Positions 10,969 to 22,639 of a stretch of DNA of 64,000 nt are shown one piece after another. The position numbers and the translations under genes were made by a program. This DNA is from Yamagishiella unicocca (Eukaryota > Chlorophyta > Chlorophyceae > Chlamydomonadales > Volvocaceae), in assembly GCA_003116995.1 (NCBI GenBank), contig BDSL01000022.1:1-64000 (forward strand), in the 5' to 3' direction. How positions within the stretch are numbered: position 1 is the first letter of the stretch; every line of letters begins with the position of its first letter. The notes beneath the pieces are model-generated. The model ran no database searches, was not told the origin of the DNA, and worked only from the letters and a program-made list of their open reading frames with translations.

Positions 10969-12961
10969 GGTCACCAGCAGGTGGCCAGCGGGTTGGCAAA
11001 GGGTACACTGCCGAGTATCATGGAAGCCCTCCCCGGCCCTTGCAGGCGCAGATACTCGCAGCAGGGAGCTCCGCCGGGGCGCAGCAGTTGCACGTAGGTC
11101 TCCAGCGACGAAGCGCAGGAGAGCTCGGGCGATGTATGTAGAGTGGCAAAAGTGGAGTGGGAGGAGGCGGGGGCGTGTATCAGTAGTTGGTGCACGATAC
11201 ACAACGGTGACGTGTACTTATTTTGGGGCTGGGCACACAGGCAACGCCGGGACCAACGGCCGGGCAAGGCATCCACTACACCAAAGGCTGGATTACTGCT
11301 GAGAAGGCTGGCTGCTGAAGGCTGCGCGGGTGGCTGACGGCTGGCTGGCGCTGAAAGGTTGGCTGGCTGGCTGAAGTACTGGCTGAGCAGTGCAGCAGAT
11401 GCCTTGCCCCACCCGACCGACCCCATCGAGATACCCACAAGCCCCGTGACTGGCAGCCCAACAAGGGATTTCCGAACCTGACATTACTAGTCGTGCCAGC
11501 AGGTGGCCTGCCTGCCCGGGCCACACCTCATCCCCAAACCGAAACCCAGCGGGCCCGGACACAACTACTGTGCGTACCTTGCTTGCCTTGCGATGTGCCT
11601 GACCAATAACGTCGCTGCGGTCGAGCTCGAGTTGCCGCCGGCCGAAGCAGTAGCAACGGCGCTTCTCGTCACCGCCGTATCACAACCATATGAAAGACGC
11701 TCCACCGCCTGTAATCCGCGGGGAGCAGTGTTTGTTTTGGTTCGCATTGTGTAAGCTTATTTGTAACGTAGGTTAGCATTAATCAGCACTGCACGCGGTA
11801 TATGTCCCGGATGTTCGCGACGCAGGGAGACGATTACGACAACAAAACCCTACCAATCCTGTACAGCTCGGGAGGAACCCACCTGCCAAGAGTGTCGCCA
11901 GGATGCATTAGCCACCTCAGCTGCAGGCAAAGAGCCAGTTGCCGTACGTCGTGCCTGCTCAAGAATGCCGCTGCGGTCGAGCTCGAGTTGCCGCCCCAGC
12001 AGCAGCGGTAGCAACCGCGCTTCACGTCACCGCCGCATCGCAAGCATCCTGAAAAAGCCAGCCGCCCTTAATCCGCGGGAAACCGCCCACATGGAGACCT
12101 GCGGGCGGGTCTACCGCCCGCATTGAGCTAGATAGCTCCAGTAGTCCTGCGGGAATGGACACGAAGGCAGGAATAAGTCCGGGGGGCGCTATCGTCCTGG
12201 CGCGCTAGCGTAATCACCCCGGAGGGGGGGGGCGCCAGAGACCTCGTGCTCGTAACGCAATCACCCCCCCCTCATCCACACGCCCCGGTCGGACACGACG
12301 GAACAAACGAACCTGCCCGCGCGCGAGCACGCAGCCGTGCCGCCGCAGGCGAAAACCCAGTCCCAAACGCAAAGCTCCTGAAGGGGCCCTACCCCATCCC
12401 TAACCAATTACGCAACACGTGAATTCCGGCCCGGCACATGACACGTCAAACCCAAACCCGAGCCCACGGCTGCCGCACTTATTACTAAACCCAAGCCCGA
12501 AGCATGCCGTACGTGACCCAAAACCCAGACCAGCACGCGCCGTGCATAACCCTCCGAAGCGCACCCATCCCTGAGCAAGCACACTACCTTGAAAGGACTC
12601 CGCGACGGCCGAAGAAGCTCCTCCGTGGTGGGCGCGCGTCTGCTGTCCAGCCAGAAGCGGCGCCGGTTAGCTTACGACGGCGGAAGCTGCTTGCCACCGC
12701 CGAACCGATGCCGGCGGAACTCCCCCGCCTGGAGCGAGCGTACGTAGGATATCTGCGGGAGCACCATTGATGAGGGCTGCGTTAGTTGACCGCAGGGCTG
12801 CGTTAGTTGATTCGCGATAAATGCTTGTTACGCGGCCATCATGTATTACACCCCGCGTGCATGAACAAGTGACCCCCGTGTACGCTGCTGTGAACATCGT
12901 GCACCTCCGTCATCCAACCCCCCTCCCCCAGGACCCGCACCTACATCCCTCAGCTTTAGAC
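10969..12961. repeat. 2-kb tandem unit 3 (full length)
   Basis: 1993-bp unit with the same module order as unit 2. Small differences include about 30 extra bases near 12465-12500 ('gccgcacttattactaaacc') and scattered substitutions. The upstream and downstream unit boundaries are seamless head-to-tail joins. Confidence 0.9.
12101..12138. other. Double hairpin in 2-kb unit 3
   Basis: Same pair of stem-loops as in units 1 and 2, unchanged in sequence. Confidence 0.7.
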
Positions 12962-13356
12962 GGTCACCAGCAGGTGGCCAGCGGGTTGGCAAAGGGTACA
13001 CTGCCGAGTATCATGGAAGCCCTCTCCGGCCCTTGCAGGCGCAGATCCTCGCAGCAGGGAGCTCCGGCCGGGGCGCAGCAGTTGCACGTAGGTCTCCAGC
13101 GACGAAGCGCAGGAGAGCTCGGGCGATGTATGTAGAGTGGCAAAAGTGGAGTGGGAGGAGGCGGGGGCGTGTATCAGTAGTTGGTGCACGATACACAACG
13201 GTGACGTGTACTTATTTTGGGGCTGGGCACACAGGCAACGCCGGGACCAACGGCCGGGCAAGGCATCCGCTACACCAAAGGCTGGATTACTGCTGAGAAA
13301 GCTGGCTGCTGAAGGCTGCTGCGCGGGTGGCTGACGGCTGGCTGGCGCTGAAAGGT

Positions 13357-13387
<31 letters not shown>

Positions 13388-13395
13388 AGTACAAC
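12962..13395. repeat. 2-kb tandem unit 4, truncated
   Basis: Starts like the other units and runs through the shared ~430-bp module into an expanded GGCTGGCTG stretch (about 13355-13386). Unit similarity then stops abruptly near 13395. The next recognisable sequence is the mtnA pseudogene, so the array border coincides with loss of the 3' exons of that gene. Confidence 0.85.
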
Positions 13396-13517
13396 TGGCT
13401 GAGCACACCTGCCCGCCGGCCCTCGTCCATCCACATTCCCACTATGCCGACCCGTCTCCTTTTCCTTTCAGTGCCAACCTTTGGGCTCCCTTTCATCCCC
13501 CCCAACCGGCTCCTTAC

Positions 13518-15066
13518 CCTGGTTGTACGGCCGTATTTTTGTACAGAACACGTGCTCCAGTGCGCCCTGCTCCTGCAGCGCGCGGATCACCCCCAGCGGG
13601 CGGCAGCCAGCAGCGCGGCGGAGCCGGTGGCGCCCATGGCCTGAGGCGGGGGCGCAGAGGGAGTAACGGTTGCTGATCGCTGATGGTTTAACCCGGGATT
13701 ACATACGACAGTCAGGGTTCGGGGCAGGCACCCCGTTGATGCGGGGTCCGGCCTCTGGCCACCACTGGCCAGCCTGGTTGCAGTAACCAGCTGCCGGGCC
13801 CTGCATGGCTGCAGCCAACTCCACTCACACCGCCCAGCACAACCGGGCACTTACGACACTCCAACGGCCTCCCAACAACACCAACACCTTCACCAGACAC
13901 GCATGCCCTGCGCCGCCCTGCCCTCCACGCCCGGCGCTGCCCTACCAGCCACGACCGGCACCGCCCTGCCCTCCACACCCTGCGCCACCGCCCTATCCTC
14001 TTTGCGCTACGCCGCCGCCCAGCCCTCTATGCCCAGAGCCGTCCTACCCGCCCTGCCCTCTGCTGTCCTACCCGCCCTGCCCTCTGCTATCTACCCGCCC
14101 TGCCCTCTGCTGTCCTACCCGCCCTGCCCTCCATGCGCTGCATCGCTGAGGGGCAGCCTAGACTTTATGGCCAGCCTCCGGCCTTGACACGCGGGCCTTC
14201 CATGCCTCTTCACCTTGTCCGCGTGGACGCGTGGCCCGCCCAGCCCCCTCCTCACCTTGTTCGCTGCAATGTCATCAACCAGGAACGCCTCCGCTGCGTC
14301 AATGACTCTCGCGCAAATCGAGGTGGGGGTGGCGGAGGTGGCGGCAGCGGCCTGAGACGTCGACGCCTTCAACTTGTTGGCGGCGTCTGCCAGATTGACG
14401 GCGGTGGGACGGCTGGTTGGGGAGAGTAGAAGGGGCGGGGAGGGGGGAATGTGCGGGGAGGGGGTCGGCAGGGAAGGAGGGAGGCCGGCGCGGAGTGTGA
14501 GGGAGCGGTGCACGGCATGTGTAATGCACGCCGGGATCCACGCCATGGATATCCAGGGGGGTGATGCGGCTGTAGCGGAAACAGCAAGATGTCTCCGTTG
14601 ACGACGGAAACCAAAGGCGGGGCCGCAGAGGCCACGGGGCCATAGAGGCCGTCGCATGATGTGCACAAAAATAGTCACTATGAACTTGTAGATTGCAGCC
14701 TTGTACTTCCGGCTTTGGGGCGTTCTGAAGTTGCGCGTACATTTACAAACGAGTCGTTAACTCGTGGCGCGCACCTTGTGGCAAGGTATTCCAACGTCGA
14801 ATGAATAAAATCAATGGTCTCCTCGACCGAGCTGAATGCCTTGCCAGCGTCCTTGCTCGTGTGCAGCTCCACCGCCATGGCAAGCGCGCCGGTGCAGCCG
14901 ATCGCCGGCGCTCCGCGCACAACCATATCTCGGGTCTGGGCCCATGCTGCCTTTACGTCCGGTACATCTAAGTAGTCCGTCTTGAAAGGCAGCAGCCGCT
15001 GATCCAGCAACTGCAATACCGGTACTTGATGGCCTGAAGCGCGAAAGACGTATCGTTTGACTCCAT
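13518..15066 (-). pseudogene. mtnA-like methylthioribose-1-phosphate isomerase pseudogene
   Basis: The family converts 5-methylthioribose-1-phosphate to the ribulose form in the methionine salvage pathway. Exon 1 (14775-15066) starts at an ATG giving MESNDTSF then LQAIKYR. After a frame change near 15018-15024 it continues with LQLLDQRLLPF, DMVVRGAPAIG (a family signature) and IDFIHSTLEYLAT. Donor GTGCGC at 14774 joins in phase to exon 2 (14256-14412), which reads SRPTAVNLADAANKLK and ends DDIAANK before GTGAGG. Exon 3 (13518-13640) begins AMG, reads ALLAAAR, then jumps out of frame to [16 protein letters not shown] and RPYNQ before GTAAGG. The missing piece is where the family has the THCNTG catalytic-cysteine motif. 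Exons beyond RPYNQ are absent: the 2-kb repeat array begins about 120 bp further on. The frameshift, out-of-frame deletion and truncation make an active enzyme very unlikely. Confidence 0.85.
13905..14135. repeat. Pyrimidine-rich minisatellite in mtnA pseudogene intron
   Basis: Tandem, imperfect 'ccgccctgccctctgctgtc' units. The clearest ~22-24 bp copies are at 14045-14135 and looser CCGCCCTGCCCTC versions start at about 13912. It lies in the intron between exons 2 and 3 of the mtnA pseudogene, and its apparent open frames are by-products of the repeat. Confidence 0.75.
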
Positions 15067-15780
15067 TTTTTGGCAACTTAGCAAGATGTCACACGCCTTA
15101 ATCAACGCTTGCTGCACCGTACAGGTGTACTTTGGTTCCTGCTGCTGATGTACGGTAGGTAATACCTCACCTTCAACTTGTTTCACTATTAGTTGCAGCT
15201 GGACAACGATGCCGTTGCGAAGTGCTCACCATGCAGCGATGACGGGCGCAACGTATGCTGGACCCTGCCTGCTGGCAGCGGCGGGCGCGAGGAGAACGTA
15301 AGCGACTTGTGAGGCTTTTAGATGACACAAAAACAGCGAGCAGTTCCGGCAAGTACGGGCAGCCGGGCTCGACATCGCTCGGCGGCGTGTGCATGCCGCC
15401 TATGATGCGATCATAACCCTCATGGAGAGAGCGACGAGCATCGCAGGAGGGCACCCACCGCCGCAAAGGTGAGGAATGAAGGCCGAGCACCACGTGCGTG
15501 GCGGCCATGACGTACGGCGACATGTTAGTTGGCGCGCCTCCACGGCGGCCTCCGTCCCGATAACGCGCCAAGGGGGACGCCACCATGTATCGCGGCGCCG
15601 TCCGTACAGCTCTATATCTGAAGCGCGCGCACATGTCGAGCAAGGTAATCAAGTCATGGGGCGCAGTCATTGCGGCATTGACGAGGCTAGCGAGGTCCCT
15701 TACCGTTGCCAGTACCAATCTAAGAGCCGCAATCGCAAGGACTAAACCATCGCCAGCACCTCTGCTGAACCTGGTAGGGC
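15067..15780. other. No gene recognised; one unassigned open frame
   Basis: Lies between the mtnA pseudogene start and satellite array 2. The minus strand has an open frame 15173-15784 (203 codons) that includes a plausible helical stretch (LVNAAMTAPHDLITLLDMCA) but no family I recognise; its far end already runs into the satellite. It could be an exon of an unknown gene or chance in GC-rich DNA. Confidence 0.35.
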
Positions 15781-18700
15781 ACAACCTGCATTAGGGGTAG
15801 GGCGGAAAGGTGGGTGTCAAAATCTGATGTGATGGGTAAAGAAAATGCCAACCCTGGGTCGGTGTTGCCAGGGACCCAAGAAACACACAGTGCCAATCCA
15901 CGCAAGACCGAAACCCAAACCACGAGGAGTGAGGAGGAGGTGGGGGGAGGGGTAGGTGGGGTGGGGTGGAGGAGGTCTCGAATAATGTAGGTCTTGGTCT
16001 TGCGTGTAGGTAGGTCGGTCTTGTGCGTAGGCCTTAGTCTTGAGCGTAGGTGTTGCCTGTCGTCCCGTCTTGATGAGCGTAGGTCTTGATCACATCGTGC
16101 GTGGTGTTTACAAGCCCCGTGACAACCTGCATTAGGGGTAGGGCGGAAAGGTGGGTGCGTGTCAAAATCTGATGTGCCTTAAAGAAAATGCCAAGTGCCG
16201 TACGTCCCTGGGTGTTGTCAGGGACCCGAGCAACACCCAGTGCCATCCAAGACCGAAACCCAGCCCAGGAGGAGAAGGAGGTGAGGGGAGGGGTAGGTGG
16301 GGTGGGGTGGAGGAGGTCTCGAATAATGTAGGTCTTGGTCTTGCGTGTAGGCAGGTTGTCGGTCTTGTGTGTAGGCCTTAGTCTTGAGCGTAGGTGTTGC
16401 CTGTTGTCCCGTCTTGATGAGCGTAGGTCTTGATTACATCGTGCGTGGTGTTTACAAGCCCCGTGTCAACCTGCATAAGGGGTAGGGCGGAAAGGTGGGT
16501 GCGTGTCAAAATCTGATGTGCCTTAAAGAAAATGCCAAGTGCCGTACGTCCCTGGGTGTTGTCAGGGACCCGAGCAACACCCAGTGCCAATCCAAGACCG
16601 AAACCCAGCCCAGGAGGAGAAGGAGGTGAGGGGAGGAGTAGGTGGGGTGGGGTGGAGAAGGTCTCGAATAATGTAGGCCTTGGTCTTGCGTGTAGGCAGG
16701 TTGTCGGTCTTGTGCGTAGGCCTTAGTCTTGAGCGTAGGTGTTGCCTGTCGTCCCGTCTTGATGAGCGTAGGTCTTGATCACATCGTGCGTGGTGTTTAC
16801 AAGCCCCGTGACAACCTGCATTAGGGGTAGGGCGGAAAGGTGGGTGCGTGTCAAAATCTGATGTGCCTTAAAGAAAATGCCAAGTGCCGTACGTCCCTGG
16901 GTGTTGTCAGGGACCCGAGCAACACCCAGTGCCATCCAAGACCGAAACCCAGCCCAGGAGGAGAAGGAGGTGAGGGGAGGGGTAGGTGGGGTGGGGTGGA
17001 GAAGGTCTCGAATAATGTAGGTCTTGGTCTTGCGTGTAGGCAGGTTGTCGGTCTTGTGTGTAGGCCTTAGTCTTGAGCGTAGGTGTTGCCTGTCGTCCCG
17101 TCTTGATGAGCGTAGGTCTTGATCACATCGTGCGTGGTGTTTACAAGCCCCGTGACAACCTGCATAAGGGGTAGGGCGGAAAGGTGGGTGCGTGTCAAAA
17201 TCTGATGTGCCTTAAAGAAAATGCCAAGTGCCGTACGTCCCTGGGTGTTGTCAGGGACCCGAGCAACACCCAGTGCCATCCAAGACCGAAACCCAGCCCA
17301 GGAGGAGAAGGAGGTGAGGGGAGGGGTAGGTGGGGTGGGGTGGAGAAGGTCTCGAATAATGTAGGTCTTGGTCTTGCGTGTAGGCAGGTTGTCGGTCTTG
17401 TGTGTAGGCCTTAGTCTTGAGCGTAGGTGTTGCCTGTCGTCCCGTCTTGATGAGCGTAGGTCTTGATCACATCGTGCGTGGTGTTTACAAGCCCCGTGAC
17501 AACCTGCATTAGGGGTAGGGCGGAAAGGTGGGTGCGTGTCAAAATCTGATGTGCCTTAAAGAAAATGCCAAGTGCCGTACGTCCCTGGGTGTTGTCAGGG
17601 ACCCGAGCAACACCCAGTGCCATCCAAGACCGAAACCCAGCCCAGGAGGAGGAGGAGGTGAGGGGAGGGGTAGGTGGGGTGGGGTGGAGAAGGTCTCGAA
17701 TAATGTAGGTCTTGGTCTTGCGTGTAGGCAGGTTGTCGGTCTTGTGTGTAGGCCTTAGTCTTGAGCGTAGGTGTTGCCTGTCGTCCCGTCTTGATGAGCG
17801 TAGGTCTTGATCACATCGTGCGTGGTGTTTACAAGCCCCGTGACAACCTGCATTAGGGGTAGGGCGGAAAGGTGGGTGCGTGTCAAAATCTGATGTGCCT
17901 TAAAGAAAATGCCAAGTGCCGTACGTCCCTGGGTGTTGTCAGGGACCCGAGCAACACCCAGTGCCATCCAAGACCGAAACCCAGCCCAGGAGGAGGAGGA
18001 GGTGAGGGGAGGGGTAGGTGGGGTGGGGTGGAGAAGGTCTCGAATAATGTAGGTCTTGGTCTTGCGTGTAGGCAGGTTGTCGGTCTTGTGTGTAGGCCTT
18101 AGTCTTGAGCGTAGGTGTTGCCTGTCGTCCCGTCTTGATGAGCGTAGGTCTTGATCACATCGTGCGTGGTGTTTACAAGCCCCGTGTCAACCTGCATAAG
18201 GGGTAGGGCGGAAAGGTGGGTGCGTGTCAAAATCTGATGTGCCTTAAAGAAAATGCCAAGTGCCGTACGTCCCTGGGTGTTGTCAGGGACCCGAGCAACA
18301 CCCAGTGCCATCCAAGACCGAAACCCAGCCCAGGAGGAGAAGGAGGTGAGGGGAGGGGTAGGTGGGGTGGGGTGGAGAAGGTCTCGAATAATGTAGGTCT
18401 TGGTCTTGCGTGTAGGCAGGTTGTCGGTCTTGTGTGTAGGCCTTAGTCTTGAGCGTAGGTGTTGCCTGTCGTCCCGTCTTGATGAGCGTAGGTCTTGATC
18501 ACATCGTGCGTGGTGTTTACAAGCCCCGTGACAACCTGCATAAGGGGTAGGGCGGAAAGGTGGGTGCGTGTCAAAATCTGATGTGCCTTAAAGAAAATGC
18601 CAAGTGCCGTACGTCCCTGGGTGTTGTCAGGGACCCGAGCAACACCCAGTGCCATCCAAGACCGAAACCCAGCCCAGGAGGAGAAGGAGGTGAGGGGAGG

Positions 18701-19552
18701 GGTAGGTGGGGTGGGGTGGAGGAGGTCTCGAATAATGTAGGTCTTGGTCTTGCGTGTAGGCAGGTTGTCGGTCTTGTGTGTAGGCCTTAGTCTTGAGCGT
18801 AGGTGTTGCCTGTCGTCCCGTCTTGATGAGCGTAGGTCTTGATCACATCGTGCGTGGTGTTTACAAGCCCCGTGACAACCTGCATAAGGGGTAGGGCGGA
18901 AAGGTGGGTGCGTGTCAAAATCTGATGTGCCTTAAAGAAAATGCCAAGTGCCGTACGTCCCTGGGTGTTGTCAGGGACCCGAGCAACACCCAGTGCCATC
19001 CAAGACCGAAACCCAGCCCAGGAGGAGAAGGAGGTGAGGGGAGGGGTAGGTGGGGTGGGGTGGAGAAGGTCTCGAATAATGTAGGTCTTGGTCTTGCGTG
19101 TAGGCAGGTTGTCGGTCTTGTGTGTAGGCCTTAGTCTTGAGCGTAGGTGTTGCCTGTCGTCCCGTCTTGATGAGCGTAGGTCTTGATCACATCGTGCGTG
19201 GTGTTTACAAGCCCCGTGACAACCTGCATAAGGGGTAGGGCGGAAAGGTGGGTGCGTGTCAAAATCTGATGTGCCTTAAAGAAAATGCCAAGTGCCGTAC
19301 GTCCCTGGGTGTTGTCAGGGACCCGAGCAACACCCAGTGCCATCCAAGACCGAAACCCAGCCCAGGAGGAGAAGGAGGTGAGGGGAGGGGTAGGTGGGGT
19401 GGGGTGGAGGAGGTCTCGAATAATGTAGGTCTTGGTCTTGCGTGTAGGCAGGTTGTCGGTCTTGTGTGTAGGCCTTAGTCTTGAGCGTAGGTGTTGCCTG
19501 TCGTCCCGTCTTGATGAGCGTAGGTCTTGATCACATCGTGCGTGGTGTTTAC
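15781..19552. repeat. 344-bp satellite, array 2 (homogeneous)
   Basis: About eleven head-to-tail monomers with a regular 344-345 bp step: the same block recurs near 16151, 16495, 16840, 17184, 17528, 17872, 18216, 18560, 18904 and 19248. The left edge is degenerate (15781-15950) and the right edge passes straight into the ~430-bp module. Monomer variants, such as 'gcaggttgtcgg' in place of 'gtaggtcgg' and 'cataagg' in place of 'cattagg', are shared between neighbours, consistent with local homogenisation. Each monomer carries a run of four or more G-tracts on the plus strand. Confidence 0.97.
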
Positions 19553-19985
19553 GTGCCCCGCGCGGGATTTGTGCGAAGAGCAGGAGAAAGAGCTCGCTCG
19601 GGCGATGTACGTATGTAGAGTGGCAAAAGTGGAGTGGGAGCGGGGAAGTGGGGACTTGTATCAATAGTTGGTGCACGGTGCACAACGGTAACGTGTACTT
19701 ATTATGTATGGGGCTTGGCATACATGCACACAGGGAACGCCGGGATGAAGGGCGGGGCAAGGCATCCGCTGCACTGAAGGCTGGGTTACTGCTGAAAAAA
19801 AGGCTGGCTGCGGAAGGCTGCTGCGCGGGTGGCTGACGGGTGGCTGACGCTGAAGGGTTGGCTGGCTGGCTGAAGTGCTGGCTGAACAGTGCAGCAGATA
19901 CCTTGCCCGCCCCACCCGATCGACCCCCAAAAGTCTCATGACTGGCAGCCTAACGAAGGTTCCCCGAACCTGACCTTACTTGTCG
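19553..19985. repeat. Shared ~430-bp module, copy 6 (right edge of array 2)
   Basis: Near-identical to 2390-2845: 'gtttacgtgccccgcgcg', 'gtagagtggcaaaagtggag', a GGCTGGCTG stretch and 'ccgaacctgaccttacttg'. The same module closing both arrays suggests that array plus module were duplicated or spread together. Confidence 0.88.
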
Positions 19986-20495
19986 TTGGCCACAACCGGC
20001 CAGCGTACGACAGCGGCAACCTCATCATCAGCAGATAGACGTCAACTTGAACGAATGGAGAGCGGCGGCGCTGCCAAACACATACAGCGAGCAGCGCTAG
20101 CGCGCGGTGTTCTTGCGTGATCGATGGACGATGCCTAATGAACGTATCTTGGGCACCGGCCTGTGTTGGCAAGAAGCACCAGCGCACAAAAGATGATGGT
20201 CAGGAGTACCGAAGACGTACGTGACGACGCGAGCAGTAGGCAGGACCGACCAAATTATAATTCAGAAGCCCCACCCCGCCGCGCGCGCCGTCGTCTGTCC
20301 GAGCCCAACTACATCATACCGTACCTTCAACGCTTCCGGGGCACACACGCTTGATGAGCTCCTGTTGACATTTGACGCATCTCAACCGACTGGTTCCGTA
20401 TTTCTGACTCCAGGCAGGCTCCTCTGCGTGGATGGTACCCGCCGGTTCACTCGTTCATAACGCACTTATGGGGCAGCACGAATGATGAAAGCGCG
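19986..20495. other. No feature recognised
   Basis: Unique-looking sequence with short open frames only; no homology, RNA gene or repeat recognised. Confidence 0.4.
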
Positions 20496-21250
20496 ATGGC
20501 AATGGTATCGCGATTTAGCCTGGCGATCATGAAAGGGATTTGCCGAAGTAGCGTACATCAGCTGTTGGCGACGTCGCCAGCAAAGATGCCCGCATGCCGC
20601 TCCACAACAAAACTAGGTCACATCGATCAGCTCGAGTGCAAAGCAGAGGCCAAACCGCATAAATGCATGAACATACTTGAAGGCAGTAGTGCAGCGTAGC
20701 GCAGTCAAGCGCTGGGATAGCTCGTCCGGTGATTATTCAGGACCATATCGGTACTAGCGAATGATAGCGTCGACCAGACTGAACTCTAAAACTCACCTTG
20801 ATAATTGAAATCTCCTCTGTGCAAATCAAGACGCCTGCAGCCGGATCTTGGTGGTCGGTTACTGTACTACTGGGGTCGGTCTTGAACGCAGACGAGAAGG
20901 CCTCGCGCCCTGGTATCGCAATTCAGCCTGCTGAACAATTAAGAAATGGATTTGCAGAAGTGAAGTCAGCATAAAGTCACCTTTTGCGAAAGCGGAGTCG
21001 CCAGGTCAGTTGCGCGCATGCCGCTGCACAACACGAGATCACCTCAGTTTGAGTGCAAATGCGGAAGCATAACCGCATAAAAGCAATCCTACATGACCAT
21101 AGACACAGTGCAGCGTAGCGCAGTCTAGCGCAGGTCCTGTGGATGAGGATATCGGTACCCAGTAAAGATAGCTTCGAGCAGACTCAACGCACCTTGTAAA
21201 TCGAATCCTCCTCAGTGGATATCAAGCTTTGGGGTCCGCTCCTGACCGAG
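20496..21250. repeat. Diverged 419-bp tandem duplication
   Basis: Two head-to-tail copies with a step of about 419 bp. Shared blocks include 'tggtatcgc', 'gcgcatgccgct' followed by 'cacaac', 'gagtgcaaa', 'accgcataaa' and 'gtgcagcgtagcgcagtc' (about 20688 and 21107), then a 'gaatcctcctc' or 'gaaatctcctct' block. Copies are clearly diverged with several indels, so the duplication is old. No coding frame is conserved between the copies. Confidence 0.75.
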
Positions 21251-22630
21251 GTCGGTTATGAAAAGAAATGAATGAATGCAAGACCTAGAGCCCCCAGGTT
21301 TCGTCTGAGGTGCTGGAAGACGTGAATTCAGTTTGTGATAAAAGTAAGGCTGTCCTTGCTTCCCTAGTTATATACTGTCCAGAACGTTGACTGTGGTACG
21401 GCCGTACCGTAGAAGGTGAGAAGGTGACTTCTCCTTGTAAAGTGTTACTTCGCCTTTGCATTTTCAAGGTTGAGAACACAAATGAAGGCAGTAAGGATGG
21501 CACACCGGCCGCAGATGTCACGGTTGGCTTTCAGCAGAGTTTCGCCATCCCACACACATTTATCCAGCCATGGAAATCCCATTGCACAAGGGTACCTAGT
21601 GTATATCAATGCATTCGTGCATTCGCTCTGTTTGTAGTCGGACATGAGGTCGTCAGACCGGTAGGTACAGTAGCTGCACTCCTGCACAAAGGATGCGGAT
21701 CGTCAGGAAGGAAGCGATACACCGTCCCTGAACTTGTTCATCAGCGGGGTTCCTACACGGCGGCGGAGTGCCCCTGGCAAGTCAGCTACTGGCGTTTGGC
21801 GGGCTTCGCTTCGGCTTCGCTTCGGCGGGCTTCGTTTCGTTATGCCCGGTTCCAAAATTCCTTCCGGACAACCCGCCTCCTTTGCAAAACCAACGCTCGA
21901 GAGGCCGCCTTGGGGGCGTCTGCTGGGTTCAGCCCCGGCTCTCATATGGCTGCTGGTGCGTGAGGCCACGGACATGGGCCCGTCTTCTTGTCCTGGATTC
22001 GTCCTTACCTTAGATCCTGTAGCACGTAATATCGTCAAAACGTTAATAAACTCACGCGCAAACATTTTGGTGTGAAGGTATGGTGAGCGAGCAGCCGCCC
22101 ATAGCCGCCTCATACGGCTGTTGAAAACGATTTCACGAACAGGAATTGAGGGGTGCCCTACAGAGCATAGGACTGGAGATTAATGCTTCCAAGGTAATAT
22201 GTGTTTGGAAGAGGTCAGGATGTGGTGCCGGAGTGCGACTTGAAATTCGTCTGCACCCTTTGTGCAGGCCTGCTTCAAGGGTTATTCAATTCCTTTTGCT
22301 AGTGCTAAATGCCCGACATCCTGAAAAGCACTTGGGACTAACAAATCAGGTGGCTCTGCTAAAAATATGTTTTTTTCTGCTACCTCAACGAATGGCCTAT
22401 TAACGGCATAATACTTAACAACGTCGCATACAACCTCAAGATTCGACCATAGATGTCCTTGTCACATGCCGAGCTAAGTACGATTCTCACACCTCCGAAT
22501 CGAGTAACTCCAGAACATATCCCCGCAGCATCCTGCTCTAAACATATTACGTGTGTGCTGTCGTTATGACGGGCATAACATGGCGAGTATAAGTCATTTC
22601 ATAGAAATGTGTCCAGCCCACATCAACTAC
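21251..22630. other. No gene recognised; low-complexity stretch and doubtful RT-like scrap
   Basis: 21790-21840 is a low-complexity 'gcttcgcttcgg'-type run. 22085-22120 has a 6-bp stem ('cagccg' and 'cggctg'). The plus frame 22146-22403 starts with ALQSIGLEINASK, which loosely resembles the segment after the catalytic box in non-LTR reverse transcriptases, but nothing around it supports a full domain. Other frames are short. Confidence 0.35.
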
Positions 22631-22639
22631 TCCCGCTCT

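Noticed and set aside
7325..13395. 2-kb units as tandem protein-coding genes (frames of 150-180 codons on the minus strand)
   Set aside because: Frames are Gln/Ser/Pro-rich over the GGCTGGCTG minisatellite, change extent between units, and match no family.
16034..19760. Repeated 70- and 76-codon open frames in the 344-bp arrays, as a possible gene family
   Set aside because: They recur once per monomer on opposite strands, overlap each other, have no start context or family match, and break with small indels.
22080..22125. Group II intron domain V-like hairpin near 'cagccgcccatagccgcc'
   Set aside because: The stem is only 6 bp, the loop is wrong, the catalytic triad position is not convincing, and nothing else of an intron is seen.
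22146..22403. Reverse-transcriptase remnant (IGLEINASK)
   Set aside because: A single short motif-like match with no neighbouring RT blocks; kept only as a remark in the region entry.
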